Assembly (NCBI GenBank): GCA_016303175.1
Contig: JAEDMF010000011.1
Span: forward strand, 1 to 20,110
Length of the DNA stretch: 20,110 bases
Source of the DNA: Bacteroidales bacterium
GTDB taxonomy: Bacteria; Bacteroidota; Bacteroidia; Bacteroidales; UBA932
Reading direction: 5' to 3'
Position numbers and translations under genes: made by a program. Every line of letters starts with the position of its first letter. Position 1 is the stretch's first letter. The notes under the pieces are model-generated. The model saw nothing but the letters and a program-made list of their open reading frames with translations. It was not told the origin of the DNA and made no database searches. Of this stretch, positions 7,550 through 16,205 are shown piece after piece.

Positions 7550-10500
7550 ACAGTGAAGGGACTGTTCCGAATAATTCTTTGAAATATTTTGTGAAATACT
7601 TTGTCGTATTGAAGCCCACCATCTCGGCGACCTCACTTACTGTCAGGTTGGGGTCATCCCGGATTATCTGGGCCGCCCTCTTAAGCCTCATAGTGCGTAT
7701 GAAATCAGAGGGAGTCATAGAGTAGAGGGACTGGATCTTGCGGTAGAGGTTCATCCTGTGCATTCCCACATCGGATGCGAGTTCCTCCACGGAATAGTCG
7801 GGATTATCCATATTCTTCTCCAGCTTGTCCATTATCCTGGCCATAAGTTTCTGGTCCACCGTAGTGATAGTCAGGTGTATAGGGGAAATTTCCGCTTTCC
7901 GAGAGAAAGAACTGATACGTTTCTTCCTGTCGTCCAGCAGGTTGCGTATGCGGGCCTGGAGCATGCTCATCTTGAATGGTTTGGTAAGATAGGCATCGGC
8001 TCCGGTTTCATACCCCTTCTGGCGAACATCTTCAGAAAGCCGGGCAGATAGCAGAATAACGGAAATATGCGAAGTGTCCACATTTTCCTTGACTGCCTTC
8101 GACACCTGGAGACCATCCATCACGGGCATCATCACGTCACAGATGATGATGTCGGGAGAATCCTTCTTCAGAAGATCCAGACACTCCTTGCCGTCCGCAG
8201 CCATCACAACGGAATAATCCTGCGAAAGCTCCGAGGCAAGGTAGGAACGGAACTCGGCATTGTCGTCCACCACCATCACCTTTGCCCGTTTTTCTTTGTC
8301 GCCGTAAGGCTGGAGCGGCAGTTCATCCGCAACGGTCTCACACTGGGTAACAGGCAGCAATATCGTGAAAACACTGCCTTTTCCGGGACGGGATGAGGCG
8401 AATATGTGTCCGCCGTGCAACTCTATGAAATTCTTGGACATGTGCAGGCCAAGACCTGAGCCGCTCGTGGATTCTGCATTGTCGCTGCGGAAGAAACGGT
8501 CGAAAATCTTTTCTTCCTCTCCCTCCGGAATGCCTATGCCGGTATCAATGACCTCCACCCGCAATTCCGTGCTGCTGTTTCTGGAGAGTCTGAGAGTCAC
8601 CGAACCTCCCTCGGGCGTGAATTTGATCGCATTCCACAACAGGTTGTCCAGCGCACTCTTCATCAGTTTGGCGTCGAAAGGTATCATACCTATGCCGTCG
8701 GAGCTGATGAATTTGAGTTCAAGACCCTTCTTCGCCGCCGCATCGGACATATTGGACACTATGCTGCGGCAGAACTCCACAAAATCTCCCACAACTGCGT
8801 TGAGTTTCATCTCATAGGAACCCAACTTCTTGAAATCCAAGATATTGTTGACCAGCAGAGTCAGTTCTTCGGCATTCCTCTGGATGGTCTCAAGGGCTGC
8901 TCCGTCGGGGCCATCCTTGAATTTCTCCATCAGACGCTCCAGAGGCAGAAGTATCAGGGACAAGGGAGTACGGAGTTCGTGTGATATGTTGGTGAAGAAC
9001 TGGAATTTCGCCTCGTTGAGTTCATCCTGCTTGCGGCGGTTTTCCTGCTCGATTTTCTCATTCATCCTGCGCCTGGCTCTTACATTGATATACAGTATTA
9101 TGCAGGTCAGCATCAGCAGGGCTGCAAGGGCGTAAAGGACATAGGCCGCAATGCTGCTGTAGAAAGGAGGCCTGACCTCCAGATGGAGAGTGGACACCGG
9201 GCTCCAGTCAAGACCGTTCATCGCCGCCTGTGCCGTGAAGACATATTTTCCGGGCGGCAGAAAACTGTATTCCGCAGTACCGAGTTCCACAGATGTCAAA
9301 AAATGCCATGCATCGTCGAAGGGCTCCAACTTGTATCTGTACAATGTATGCTCCGGTACGGCATAATTGAGATTGGTGAAAGCTATTCTCAGATAGTTCT
9401 CACCGGAGGACAGTGAAACGTTTCCGCTGCTTATGTCCTTCTCTGCACCGGATGCGCTGAAGGATGAAAATACAGGGGCGACTCCATAATCTGTAAGGAA
9501 CATCGAGGCCGGGTCTATTATGCAGATTCCCCGGGTACCTCCGAAATAAATCCTGCCTCCTGAGTGCACCATCGCCGAATTCTGGAAAAAGGTGCCGCAA
9601 TCCACACCATCCCTCACCGTATAGGAGCTTATGGCAAAATCATAATCCGACGGGCTGATTTTCACGGGGCTGATCCGCGATATTCCGTTGAAACTCGAAG
9701 CCCATACATTGCCTGAAATATCTTCCACCAGTGACATTATGCGGGTGCCGGGCATAACGGTGAAAAGGCAGCCCGAAGCCGACATCATGCAAAGGCCCTC
9801 AGGCTGTGCCAGCCACAGGCAGCCCCGGCTATCCATCATGGACTGGGTTATCATTGGGGTGGACCCGAATCTGGGTCTTGTCACCAGGGTATCAGCAGCA
9901 CAGTCAAAGCACAACCTGCCGTTGTCTCCGCTCGCGAGAAGCATATCTCCGGGCAGCATCTGCATCTGCCGCAGAACCATATAGTCATCTATGCCGTCTA
10001 TGCTGTCGCGAAGAAGGGAAAGTTCTCCGCTGTTTTTGTCGAATATACCCAGACCGCCATATACGGAAAGCCAGAAACGGCCCTTGGAATCCTCAGCAAA
10101 GGCCCGTACACAATTGCGGTTGGGCGTACGGTTGAGATAAGACACATCGACACTGACTTCTTCGGGCCAGCTGTAATGTTTTACCTTTCCGTCAGGACTC
10201 AGCCTGTACATACCGTCATAGAAAGTTCCCACCCATATACTGCCCTGGCGGTCCCGATAAAGGCTTATGCATATCTTGTCGGCAAGTTCAGGGCACGGCA
10301 CCGAAAAGGACTCCGTGGAAGGATTGTATTCCAGAAGGCCGTTCACCGTACCCATAAGAATATTTCCGTCTTCCGTCTCAAGCAGACACTTCACGCTCTC
10401 GTCGTGCTGCCTGCTTTTCAGTCCTGAACTGTTCCGGCACTTTATCCTGTGTATGTCCTTGTGCCAGTACAACAGGCCTTCTTCCTGGGTGGCTACCCAT

Positions 10501-11450
10501 ACTCCGCCCCGACTGTCGGCATATATTCTGCTAATGTCGGTGTTCTTCTGGATGCGTCTGCCGTCCTTGGCTTCCATATAGGGCAATGACGTCCTTGTTC
10601 CGTCCGGACTTATGATGCTCACTCCGGAGCGTGCAGTTCCTATCCACAGCCTGTCCATTGTATCGACGGCTATGGATGTGTACAGGTCCTTGGAACGGCT
10701 GTCCAATGCACAGAGCAGGCCTGACTTGCCGGTAGGAATGTCTATCGTCAAGATGCTCTTGTCGGACATCAGGAAAATCCTGCCCTTGCCGGAAATTGCC
10801 ATCTGGATACGGCTGGCCAGCCTCATATCCTCGGTCAAAGGCAGCTTGTCTATGGTCACCAGTTTGGAAATCCTGCGGTTGTAGCCCAGCAGAGTTCCGC
10901 AGGCACAATACATCCACAGTGAGTTGTCATACTCCCCAACTGCAAGTATGCTGTCGCGGTGCTGGCCCAGGGAGACCTCGCTGACGCCGGAAGCATCTTC
11001 CACGGAAATGGTTCCGTCCTGTGAGAAAACCCACAAGTCGGAGAATGAGTCAATATAGATTTTGTCCGATACCGGATTGGAAACTATCTGATAGTCAAAA
11101 ACTTTTTTCTGGATGTCGAAAGCCCAGATGTAATCCCGCGAAGACAGGCATATCCTGTCGTTGCGGGAGTCGTACCACATTCCGTTCTGGCCCGAATATT
11201 CAGAATAAGGGATTATGCGGTTGTCGAAACTGTAGCTGCGGCAGGTGCTTCCGTTGTAGAAGATGAGAGCGGCCGGAGATTGGATGCAAACACGGCCGTC
11301 GGGCAGCATGAGCACATTGCGTATGTTGTTGTCAGGCAGACCGCAGGAAGCGTCTATCAGCCTGAAAAGGTAGTTGTCACCCGCAATTGCTCCGGTTCCC
11401 GAAACGAGAACCAGAGCAAGCAGAAGGATAGTTTTCTTGAAAAATTTCAT
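7527..11450 (-). CDS. Hybrid two-component system sensor-regulator (HTCS)
   Basis: This 1307-residue single-chain regulator has the classic HTCS layout. A signal sequence (MKFFKKTILLLALVLVSG) leads to periplasmic Reg_prop beta-propeller repeats up to about residue 680, visible as repeated forms like D-R-L-W-I-G-T and G-S-I-W-V-G-T. A Y_Y_Y-type sandwich follows (about 685-760), then one membrane helix (about 767-788). The cytoplasmic part has a HisKA domain with phospho-acceptor His824 in NISHELRTP, an HATPase domain (DTGIGIP near 970, GSGLGLHMSK), a receiver domain with Asp1105 in IICDVMMPVMDG and LTKPF, and a C-terminal AraC-type DNA-binding domain (about 1205-1304). All key phospho-relay residues are present. 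HTCS proteins bind an oligosaccharide in the periplasm and switch on their PUL. It sits inside the operon, nine bases after the lyase gene, so it probably amplifies its own expression. Confidence 0.96.
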   Translation of the reverse strand: MKFFKKTILLLALVLVSGTGAIAGDNYLFRLIDASCGLPDNNIRNVLMLPDGRVCIQSPAALIFYNGSTCRSYSFDNRIIPYSEYSGQNGMWYDSRNDRICLSSRDYIWAFDIQKKVFDYQIVSNPVSDKIYIDSFSDLWVFSQDGTISVEDASGVSEVSLGQHRDSILAVGEYDNSLWMYCACGTLLGYNRRISKLVTIDKLPLTEDMRLASRIQMAISGKGRIFLMSDKSILTIDIPTGKSGLLCALDSRSKDLYTSIAVDTMDRLWIGTARSGVSIISPDGTRTSLPYMEAKDGRRIQKNTDISRIYADSRGGVWVATQEEGLLYWHKDIHRIKCRNSSGLKSRQHDESVKCLLETEDGNILMGTVNGLLEYNPSTESFSVPCPELADKICISLYRDRQGSIWVGTFYDGMYRLSPDGKVKHYSWPEEVSVDVSYLNRTPNRNCVRAFAEDSKGRFWLSVYGGLGIFDKNSGELSLLRDSIDGIDDYMVLRQMQMLPGDMLLASGDNGRLCFDCAADTLVTRPRFGSTPMITQSMMDSRGCLWLAQPEGLCMMSASGCLFTVMPGTRIMSLVEDISGNVWASSFNGISRISPVKISPSDYDFAISSYTVRDGVDCGTFFQNSAMVHSGGRIYFGGTRGICIIDPASMFLTDYGVAPVFSSFSASGAEKDISSGNVSLSSGENYLRIAFTNLNYAVPEHTLYRYKLEPFDDAWHFLTSVELGTAEYSFLPPGKYVFTAQAAMNGLDWSPVSTLHLEVRPPFYSSIAAYVLYALAALLMLTCIILYINVRARRRMNEKIEQENRRKQDELNEAKFQFFTNISHELRTPLSLILLPLERLMEKFKDGPDGAALETIQRNAEELTLLVNNILDFKKLGSYEMKLNAVVGDFVEFCRSIVSNMSDAAAKKGLELKFISSDGIGMIPFDAKLMKSALDNLLWNAIKFTPEGGSVTLRLSRNSSTELRVEVIDTGIGIPEGEEEKIFDRFFRSDNAESTSGSGLGLHMSKNFIELHGGHIFASSRPGKGSVFTILLPVTQCETVADELPLQPYGDKEKRAKVMVVDDNAEFRSYLASELSQDYSVVMAADGKECLDLLKKDSPDIIICDVMMPVMDGLQVSKAVKENVDTSHISVILLSARLSEDVRQKGYETGADAYLTKPFKMSMLQARIRNLLDDRKKRISSFSRKAEISPIHLTITTVDQKLMARIMDKLEKNMDNPDYSVEELASDVGMHRMNLYRKIQSLYSMTPSDFIRTMRLKRAAQIIRDDPNLTVSEVAEMVGFNTTKYFTKYFKELFGTVPSLYGKDKEN

Positions 11451-11459
11451 CTAAGGAAT

Positions 11460-12833
11460 TCAGTCGCCCTGATAGAAAAGGAGTGTACCCCAGCCGAGCT
11501 GGTCGAAGGCGGCACTTGTTTCTCCGAACCTGTCGACACCTGCGCCGCCGTCACCTGTCAGCACACCGTTTGTATAACGCAACTGCTCCGCAAACAGCTT
11601 TGTATAATAGCACCAGTTTGCCGGGCATTTCTGCTTCTTCACATAATGGGCATAAATGAGTTCCCAGCAAGCGCGCTCCTTGCCTCTGCCATCCGAAGAA
11701 ACTACGGTATGGGTAGTACCGTGGTTCTTGTCTGCGCAGGCACAGTCAATACAATATTTATACGGAGTGAACGGCATTTCTTTCATCGCGAGGAAACGGC
11801 CGTCCGGTTTCACATTGTATTTGGCAGTGTATTCTGCCATTGCAAGCACCTTGCTGTTTTCCTTTTCCCAAAAGCCCAGTCCTATATTGTCAGCCGTCTG
11901 GCAGAGTTCCGAACACAGCGACACCACCAATGTAGCGTGGCCCTGGTCTCGGCCAGACTCCATACTCTGGGCGATAAGATACGATTTGCCGTCAGGGTCG
12001 GCAACAGGAGCATAAGGAATCATATTGTTGATGGCTCCGCTACCCTTGCCGCTGGTGAACTCCTGGTTGACTATCTTGATTTTATCCTTGTCCTCCAGAT
12101 AGATGCCTATTGCAAGCTGGCAGGAGAGATTGGCCAGTTCCCAGTTGGACCAATAGTGCAGGTTGCAGGTCCGGTTTCCACCGTGAGTGCTTACAAAAGT
12201 GTGGCTCTTGGCATACCAGAGGTCCTCAAGCCATTTTTTGAACTTGTTCTGGTCATCCACTCCCCATCCCGGATAATCCCGCAGGAGTTCGGCGGCATTG
12301 GCGAAAGTGAGACCCTGGAAGCCCACGAGCAAATACTGGTTGTTGTCGTTGGCAGTAATGGTCTTGCATACACTTGCCCAGGCGTTCAGTATGGCGACGG
12401 CGGCGTCGGCGCAAGCCGTATCGTCGGACAGACGATAGCGCAGCGCAAGCTGGAACGCCGCCGCGGCATCCTGAGCACAGGTTATGTAGTTCTCGGTCGT
12501 ACCGGTGCCGGTGGCATCACCGCGGACTACAACAGGCAGGGGATTGGCTGTATAGCCGGACTGGGCAAAGCGGCTCTTGCACAGGGAGAGCCAGGAAGCA
12601 TAGACGGGGTCGGAAGCATCCGCCTTTTTTATCGCCTCCCTGGCCCGGGCTATATCCGAGGCATTCACATAAGCACAGGGATGGTTGAACTCGACGGTAA
12701 CGTCAGGAAGGGAAGGATTGTCATCGCCGTCGGGAAGGGTCAAATCGATATCCCCTGCCCCGAGGTTACCGGAGCAGGAAATCGACAGCACAGCAAAAAC
12801 TGTAGTGAAAATAGCTTTAAAACTCAATTTCAT
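11460..12833 (-). CDS. PL38-like alginate/glucuronan lyase, probable surface lipoprotein
   Basis: The 457-residue protein begins with a lipoprotein-like signal (AVLSISC, Cys20) and an acidic linker, then an alpha/alpha-barrel domain of the alginate lyase superfamily. The segments FQGLTFANAAELLRDYPGW, TCNLHYWSNWELANLSC and ESGRDQGHATLV are the most telling. Asn224, His226 and Tyr227, and later Arg295 and His299, are good candidates for uronate binding and proton transfer. The pattern best fits PL38, whose studied members cut alginate or beta-1,4-glucuronan; the family call rests on recall rather than a search. The protein is rich in cysteine (about 15 after Cys20), including C361-C364-C366. 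It lies seven bases after the SGBP gene and nine before the HTCS gene, a position typical of the surface endo-enzyme that makes the first cut. Other alginate-lyase-fold families remain possible. Confidence 0.8.
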   Translation of the reverse strand: MKLSFKAIFTTVFAVLSISCSGNLGAGDIDLTLPDGDDNPSLPDVTVEFNHPCAYVNASDIARAREAIKKADASDPVYASWLSLCKSRFAQSGYTANPLPVVVRGDATGTGTTENYITCAQDAAAAFQLALRYRLSDDTACADAAVAILNAWASVCKTITANDNNQYLLVGFQGLTFANAAELLRDYPGWGVDDQNKFKKWLEDLWYAKSHTFVSTHGGNRTCNLHYWSNWELANLSCQLAIGIYLEDKDKIKIVNQEFTSGKGSGAINNMIPYAPVADPDGKSYLIAQSMESGRDQGHATLVVSLCSELCQTADNIGLGFWEKENSKVLAMAEYTAKYNVKPDGRFLAMKEMPFTPYKYCIDCACADKNHGTTHTVVSSDGRGKERACWELIYAHYVKKQKCPANWCYYTKLFAEQLRYTNGVLTGDGGAGVDRFGETSAAFDQLGWGTLLFYQGD

Positions 12834-12840
12834 AACTAAC

Positions 12841-14451
12841 TTATTCTGTATAGGTGATGCCGGTAGAGCTTGACCAATCTACTAAATAATTTTCAAATTC
12901 GGACATTGACTTGAAGGTATGGAACCAGAAATATCTGAAATCGGACTGGTCCACTGATGCGATTCCGGCAATGTCGGCATAACCTATCTTGAAATGATTG
13001 AATATCGCAATATCATTTTCGGGAAGCTTACCGCCGTTCTGCCAGCTCTGTTCATCAATATTGTACACGAGTATGCTGGAGCCGTCGGAACATTTGAGCT
13101 TTTTCACCCACTTGTTGGCTCCACCGCCTCCCATACGTCCGGACCATTTTCTTTCATTGCTGCCGCTGGAAGGTGCATAACCGTTGTTGGTGTCGATGAA
13201 TATGCTCAATCCTGTTGCCCCGCGGGTATCCCTGACATCATCCAACCTGAAGGTGACAATAGGATAATTAGCCCTGTCCAGAACAATGTAATTGTTATCG
13301 CCGTAACCGTCATTCCACTCCGGAACATACAGTTTGAAGTCCGCACGGAACTTGCTGCCCGTATTGGGAACAATTTCCCTGTAGTGCTCGCCTGTCAGCT
13401 CGTTGTATTTCATCGTGGCTGTGGAACCGTTGGTGTCCTGACGCCACCAGTCAAGTTCGCAATGGTCGTTGTAGTAACCGGCGGGAATGTTTACCGTGAA
13501 CTGGACGGACTTGGCGAAGCCTTCAGAAGGCTCGGCTCCACCTTCCGGCACGCTTGCCGTCACGGTAACTTTGCCATAATGGATGAAGCTCATATTGCCG
13601 CGGGCGTCGATGTTCAAGGCCGTAGGATCTGATATTGTCCATTTCACAAGACTCTTTGTGGCATTCGCCGGCTCTATGGTGAAATCTATCTTGTGTGCAG
13701 GAGAAAGAGGTGACCAGAGCATGTTCTCAAAACTCTCGTTGAGCTTTATGCCTGTCGGATTTACAAGCTCTTCAATATAAATTCTGTGTTCACCCTTAAC
13801 TCCGCTTCCGTCAAGAGCCGCAGCATATATGGTAACATAACCGGCACCCACGCCTCTGACAAGACCGCTGACGGGATCCACCTTGGCAACAGTCTCATCG
13901 GAGGAACTCCAGATTGCAGTCTGATATGTAGCTTCCTCGGGAGCAATGCTTGCCTTCAGCTGCATAGTCTCGCCTATAGAGCACTTGGGCAGTCCGGTCT
14001 CATCATCAGTTTCGGTTGCATTGTCAGTAATGGAAATCGAAGTCACCGGCACAAGAACATCAGAAACCTTCACCAGAACGGAAGCGAATACATTCAGGTT
14101 CACTGTTGCAGGTCTTACGGTAAGAACAGCCTGACCTTTTTTCATGGCTGTAATCTTGCCGTTGTCAACTGACATAACACTCTCATCTGAACTCAGCCAT
14201 ACTACATCCGGATATGTCAGGTCATCGGCAGAAGGGGTTATCGTATAAGAGAAGGTCGTATTCTGCCCCTTCAACATCGGAAAAACCAGGGACTCGGTGG
14301 CATCCGTATAGAACTTGGCCCTGTCTTCGTCCGAGCAGACAAATTCTATGGAACTGGCTATGATTGCCGGAGTTGCCGGCTCTGCAGCCTTATGACAGGC
14401 AGACAGTAAAGACAAGGCTGCCGCTGCAAATACAAATATAATCTTTTTCAT
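12841..14451 (-). CDS. Surface glycan-binding lipoprotein with Ig-like (Big_2) repeats
   Basis: The ATG at 14451 gives 536 residues starting MKKIIFVFAAAALSLLSAC, a clean lipoprotein signal with Cys19. A GTG nine bases upstream would add MQF and is less likely. Three Ig-like Big_2-type domains follow, at about 33-133, 134-228 and 229-325. They are marked by recurring features such as VVWLSSDESVMSVDNGKITA, AIWSSSDETVAKVDPVSGLV and VKWTISDPTALNIDARGNM. The last 200 residues form a separate domain rich in Trp and Tyr, possibly of the DUF4979 type, likely to be the glycan-binding end. This layout, and its place twelve bases after susD, fits the SusE/SusF-like SGBP of the locus, which captures polysaccharide on the outer membrane. 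The C-terminal domain resembles the end of the gene upstream of susC. Confidence 0.87.
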   Translation of the reverse strand: MKKIIFVFAAAALSLLSACHKAAEPATPAIIASSIEFVCSDEDRAKFYTDATESLVFPMLKGQNTTFSYTITPSADDLTYPDVVWLSSDESVMSVDNGKITAMKKGQAVLTVRPATVNLNVFASVLVKVSDVLVPVTSISITDNATETDDETGLPKCSIGETMQLKASIAPEEATYQTAIWSSSDETVAKVDPVSGLVRGVGAGYVTIYAAALDGSGVKGEHRIYIEELVNPTGIKLNESFENMLWSPLSPAHKIDFTIEPANATKSLVKWTISDPTALNIDARGNMSFIHYGKVTVTASVPEGGAEPSEGFAKSVQFTVNIPAGYYNDHCELDWWRQDTNGSTATMKYNELTGEHYREIVPNTGSKFRADFKLYVPEWNDGYGDNNYIVLDRANYPIVTFRLDDVRDTRGATGLSIFIDTNNGYAPSSGSNERKWSGRMGGGGANKWVKKLKCSDGSSILVYNIDEQSWQNGGKLPENDIAIFNHFKIGYADIAGIASVDQSDFRYFWFHTFKSMSEFENYLVDWSSSTGITYTE

Positions 14452-14463
14452 AAACTGCACTAT

Positions 14464-16197
14464 TTATTCATCCCAGCCCGGATTCTGGCCGAGTTCCTTG
14501 TTCAACTGCCTCTGGTCACTGGGAAGAGGCAGGAGGTAATGCTTCTGTTCCCACTGACGGCCTGAAAACATTATTATGTTACCGTCACTGTTAATAGGTT
14601 TCTCCTGACCGGGCCAGTTGGTTTCAAACCACGTACCCTTCCATTTGATGCCGAGAAGGTCGCCGGGCATCTCCGTTTCGGCTGTCTTCCACCTTTTGAG
14701 GTCATCGATGCGGAAGCCCTCAAGGAAAAGTTCCACTGTACGCTCGGCACGGATTTCCTCACGCATGCTCATCCTGGGATTGGCCGCTACAAGTGAATTT
14801 GACAGAGCTTTCATATCGGGATTGGAGCGGTGGCGCACCAGATTGAGACTCTTGTCCAGATCCACATCGGAAATGGCATCGGAGTACTCATAGACTGCTT
14901 CAGCATAATTGAGAAGAACCTCGGCATAACGAATTACAGGATAATCATAAGCCTCGCTGTTGGTGGGAACCTCGCGTTCGGTAGCCCATTTATAGTTGGC
15001 ATATCCTGTGCTGTTCCTCACGTTGGCGCTCATACTGTTTGCAAGGTCTGCATCATCCCATGTTTTGCGGGAGAAGTTGCCTTCGTTGTTCCAGCAAGGC
15101 TGGCCGTGCTTCAGAAGAGTAGCGTTCATACGGTTGTCGCGGTTCTCAAACTCGGAAACGGCAGTGTCGTAACCCTTGAACAGCGGTGAAACGCTGATGG
15201 GCAGACCATCCTGGCAACGGTACATGTCGGCCATCTTCTTGGTCACATTGTAAACATTGTTGAAAGCTGTTTTGGTAATGTTGAAATTGATGGGTTTGAG
15301 AGCCTGATCGTGGCGTGTATAGAGTATGTACTCCATATTGTCCGCCTTGGTGAGTTTTGCCGGATTGCAATCGGCTGATTCCAGAACGAACATATACCGG
15401 TAGCTGTCCCTTCCACCGAGTTTTTCTGAATAGAACAGCTCGTAGTTCTTTGACTCCATTACCTTGGAAGCGGCGTCCGAAGCCTCTTTGAAAAGCGGCT
15501 TGGCAGTGTCCATATTGTCCTTGTGGAATTTCTGCCAGCTGCCCTCATACAGGGCCACCCTGGAAAGGAAGGCCCAGGCAGTATAGCTGCACAAACGGCC
15601 AGCCTGGGAAGGCACATCGGGGAGTAGTTCAGCGGCGGCCTTGAGATCGGAAATGCACTGGTTGATGACCTCGAGACGGTCGTTGCGCTTGCCGAAGAGC
15701 TGCTTGGAATCAATATCCAGCGGTTCTGTGACAAGGATTGCATCTCCGAACAGCTGCACAAGCTCAAAGTGGAAGTATGCCCTGAAGAAATATGCCTCAC
15801 CCAGAGGAGCGGCTATTGCCTTCTTGTTGGAAAAATCAGAGGCATTCTTTATGAGCAGATTGGTGTAGTATATTCTCTTGTACAAGTTGTTGAAATCGTT
15901 GCTTTTGCTCGGAAGGGGATTGGTTCCGTTGCTCCATATATTGGCAGCGTGGTAATCGCATAGCAGATCCGAACGGTAGTCCGAGTGGGGGCCGTCGCTC
16001 AGAGGTGACTGATAGTTGTCCTTGGCTGAAAAATCCCTTGTCCAACCGTAGAACTGATTGGCAAAAAGCTGGAAATTCTCGGCTTTTGACCAAACCTGGG
16101 CGTCGGAAAGCTGGGCCTCGGGATTGAGGTCCAGGCAGGAAACTGCCAAGACACCTGAACAGATAATGCCTGTAATTGACTTTATTGTGTTTTTCAT
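14464..16197 (-). CDS. susD: SusD-like outer-membrane glycan-binding lipoprotein
   Basis: The 577-residue protein has a lipoprotein signal (SGVLAVSC, Cys21) and the SusD/RagB layout of an alpha-helical TPR scaffold carrying the glycan site. Typical marks are AYFFRAYFHFELVQLFGD in the first third, the late helix YAEVLLNYAEAVYEY, IRAERTVELFLEGFRIDDL, and the C-terminal YLLPLPSDQRQLNKELGQN followed by PGW. SusD proteins sit as a lid on the partner SusC transporter and deliver oligosaccharides to it. The gene follows susC by eight bases, the standard order. Binding specificity cannot be read from sequence because SusD glycan sites are poorly conserved. Symbol used in the family sense, not to claim orthology with the starch protein. 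Confidence 0.96.
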   Translation of the reverse strand: MKNTIKSITGIICSGVLAVSCLDLNPEAQLSDAQVWSKAENFQLFANQFYGWTRDFSAKDNYQSPLSDGPHSDYRSDLLCDYHAANIWSNGTNPLPSKSNDFNNLYKRIYYTNLLIKNASDFSNKKAIAAPLGEAYFFRAYFHFELVQLFGDAILVTEPLDIDSKQLFGKRNDRLEVINQCISDLKAAAELLPDVPSQAGRLCSYTAWAFLSRVALYEGSWQKFHKDNMDTAKPLFKEASDAASKVMESKNYELFYSEKLGGRDSYRYMFVLESADCNPAKLTKADNMEYILYTRHDQALKPINFNITKTAFNNVYNVTKKMADMYRCQDGLPISVSPLFKGYDTAVSEFENRDNRMNATLLKHGQPCWNNEGNFSRKTWDDADLANSMSANVRNSTGYANYKWATEREVPTNSEAYDYPVIRYAEVLLNYAEAVYEYSDAISDVDLDKSLNLVRHRSNPDMKALSNSLVAANPRMSMREEIRAERTVELFLEGFRIDDLKRWKTAETEMPGDLLGIKWKGTWFETNWPGQEKPINSDGNIIMFSGRQWEQKHYLLPLPSDQRQLNKELGQNPGWDE

Positions 16198-16205
16198 GAT
16201 TGGCT

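Noticed and set aside
7550..7636. An N-terminal extension of GH97 starting at a GTG at 7636
   Set aside because: It would put about 29 residues without signal character ahead of an excellent signal peptide and overlap the AraC domain coding region by more than 100 bases.
11280..12839. A 519-codon open frame on the plus strand opposite the PL38-like gene
   Set aside because: It mirrors a clearly conserved lyase gene, its translation shows no recognisable domain or signal, and long antisense frames are common opposite genes with this codon use.
14452..14460. A GTG start for the Ig-repeat SGBP three codons upstream of the ATG
   Set aside because: The ATG at 14451 gives the typical MKKI lipoprotein start. 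The GTG cannot be excluded but is the less likely choice.
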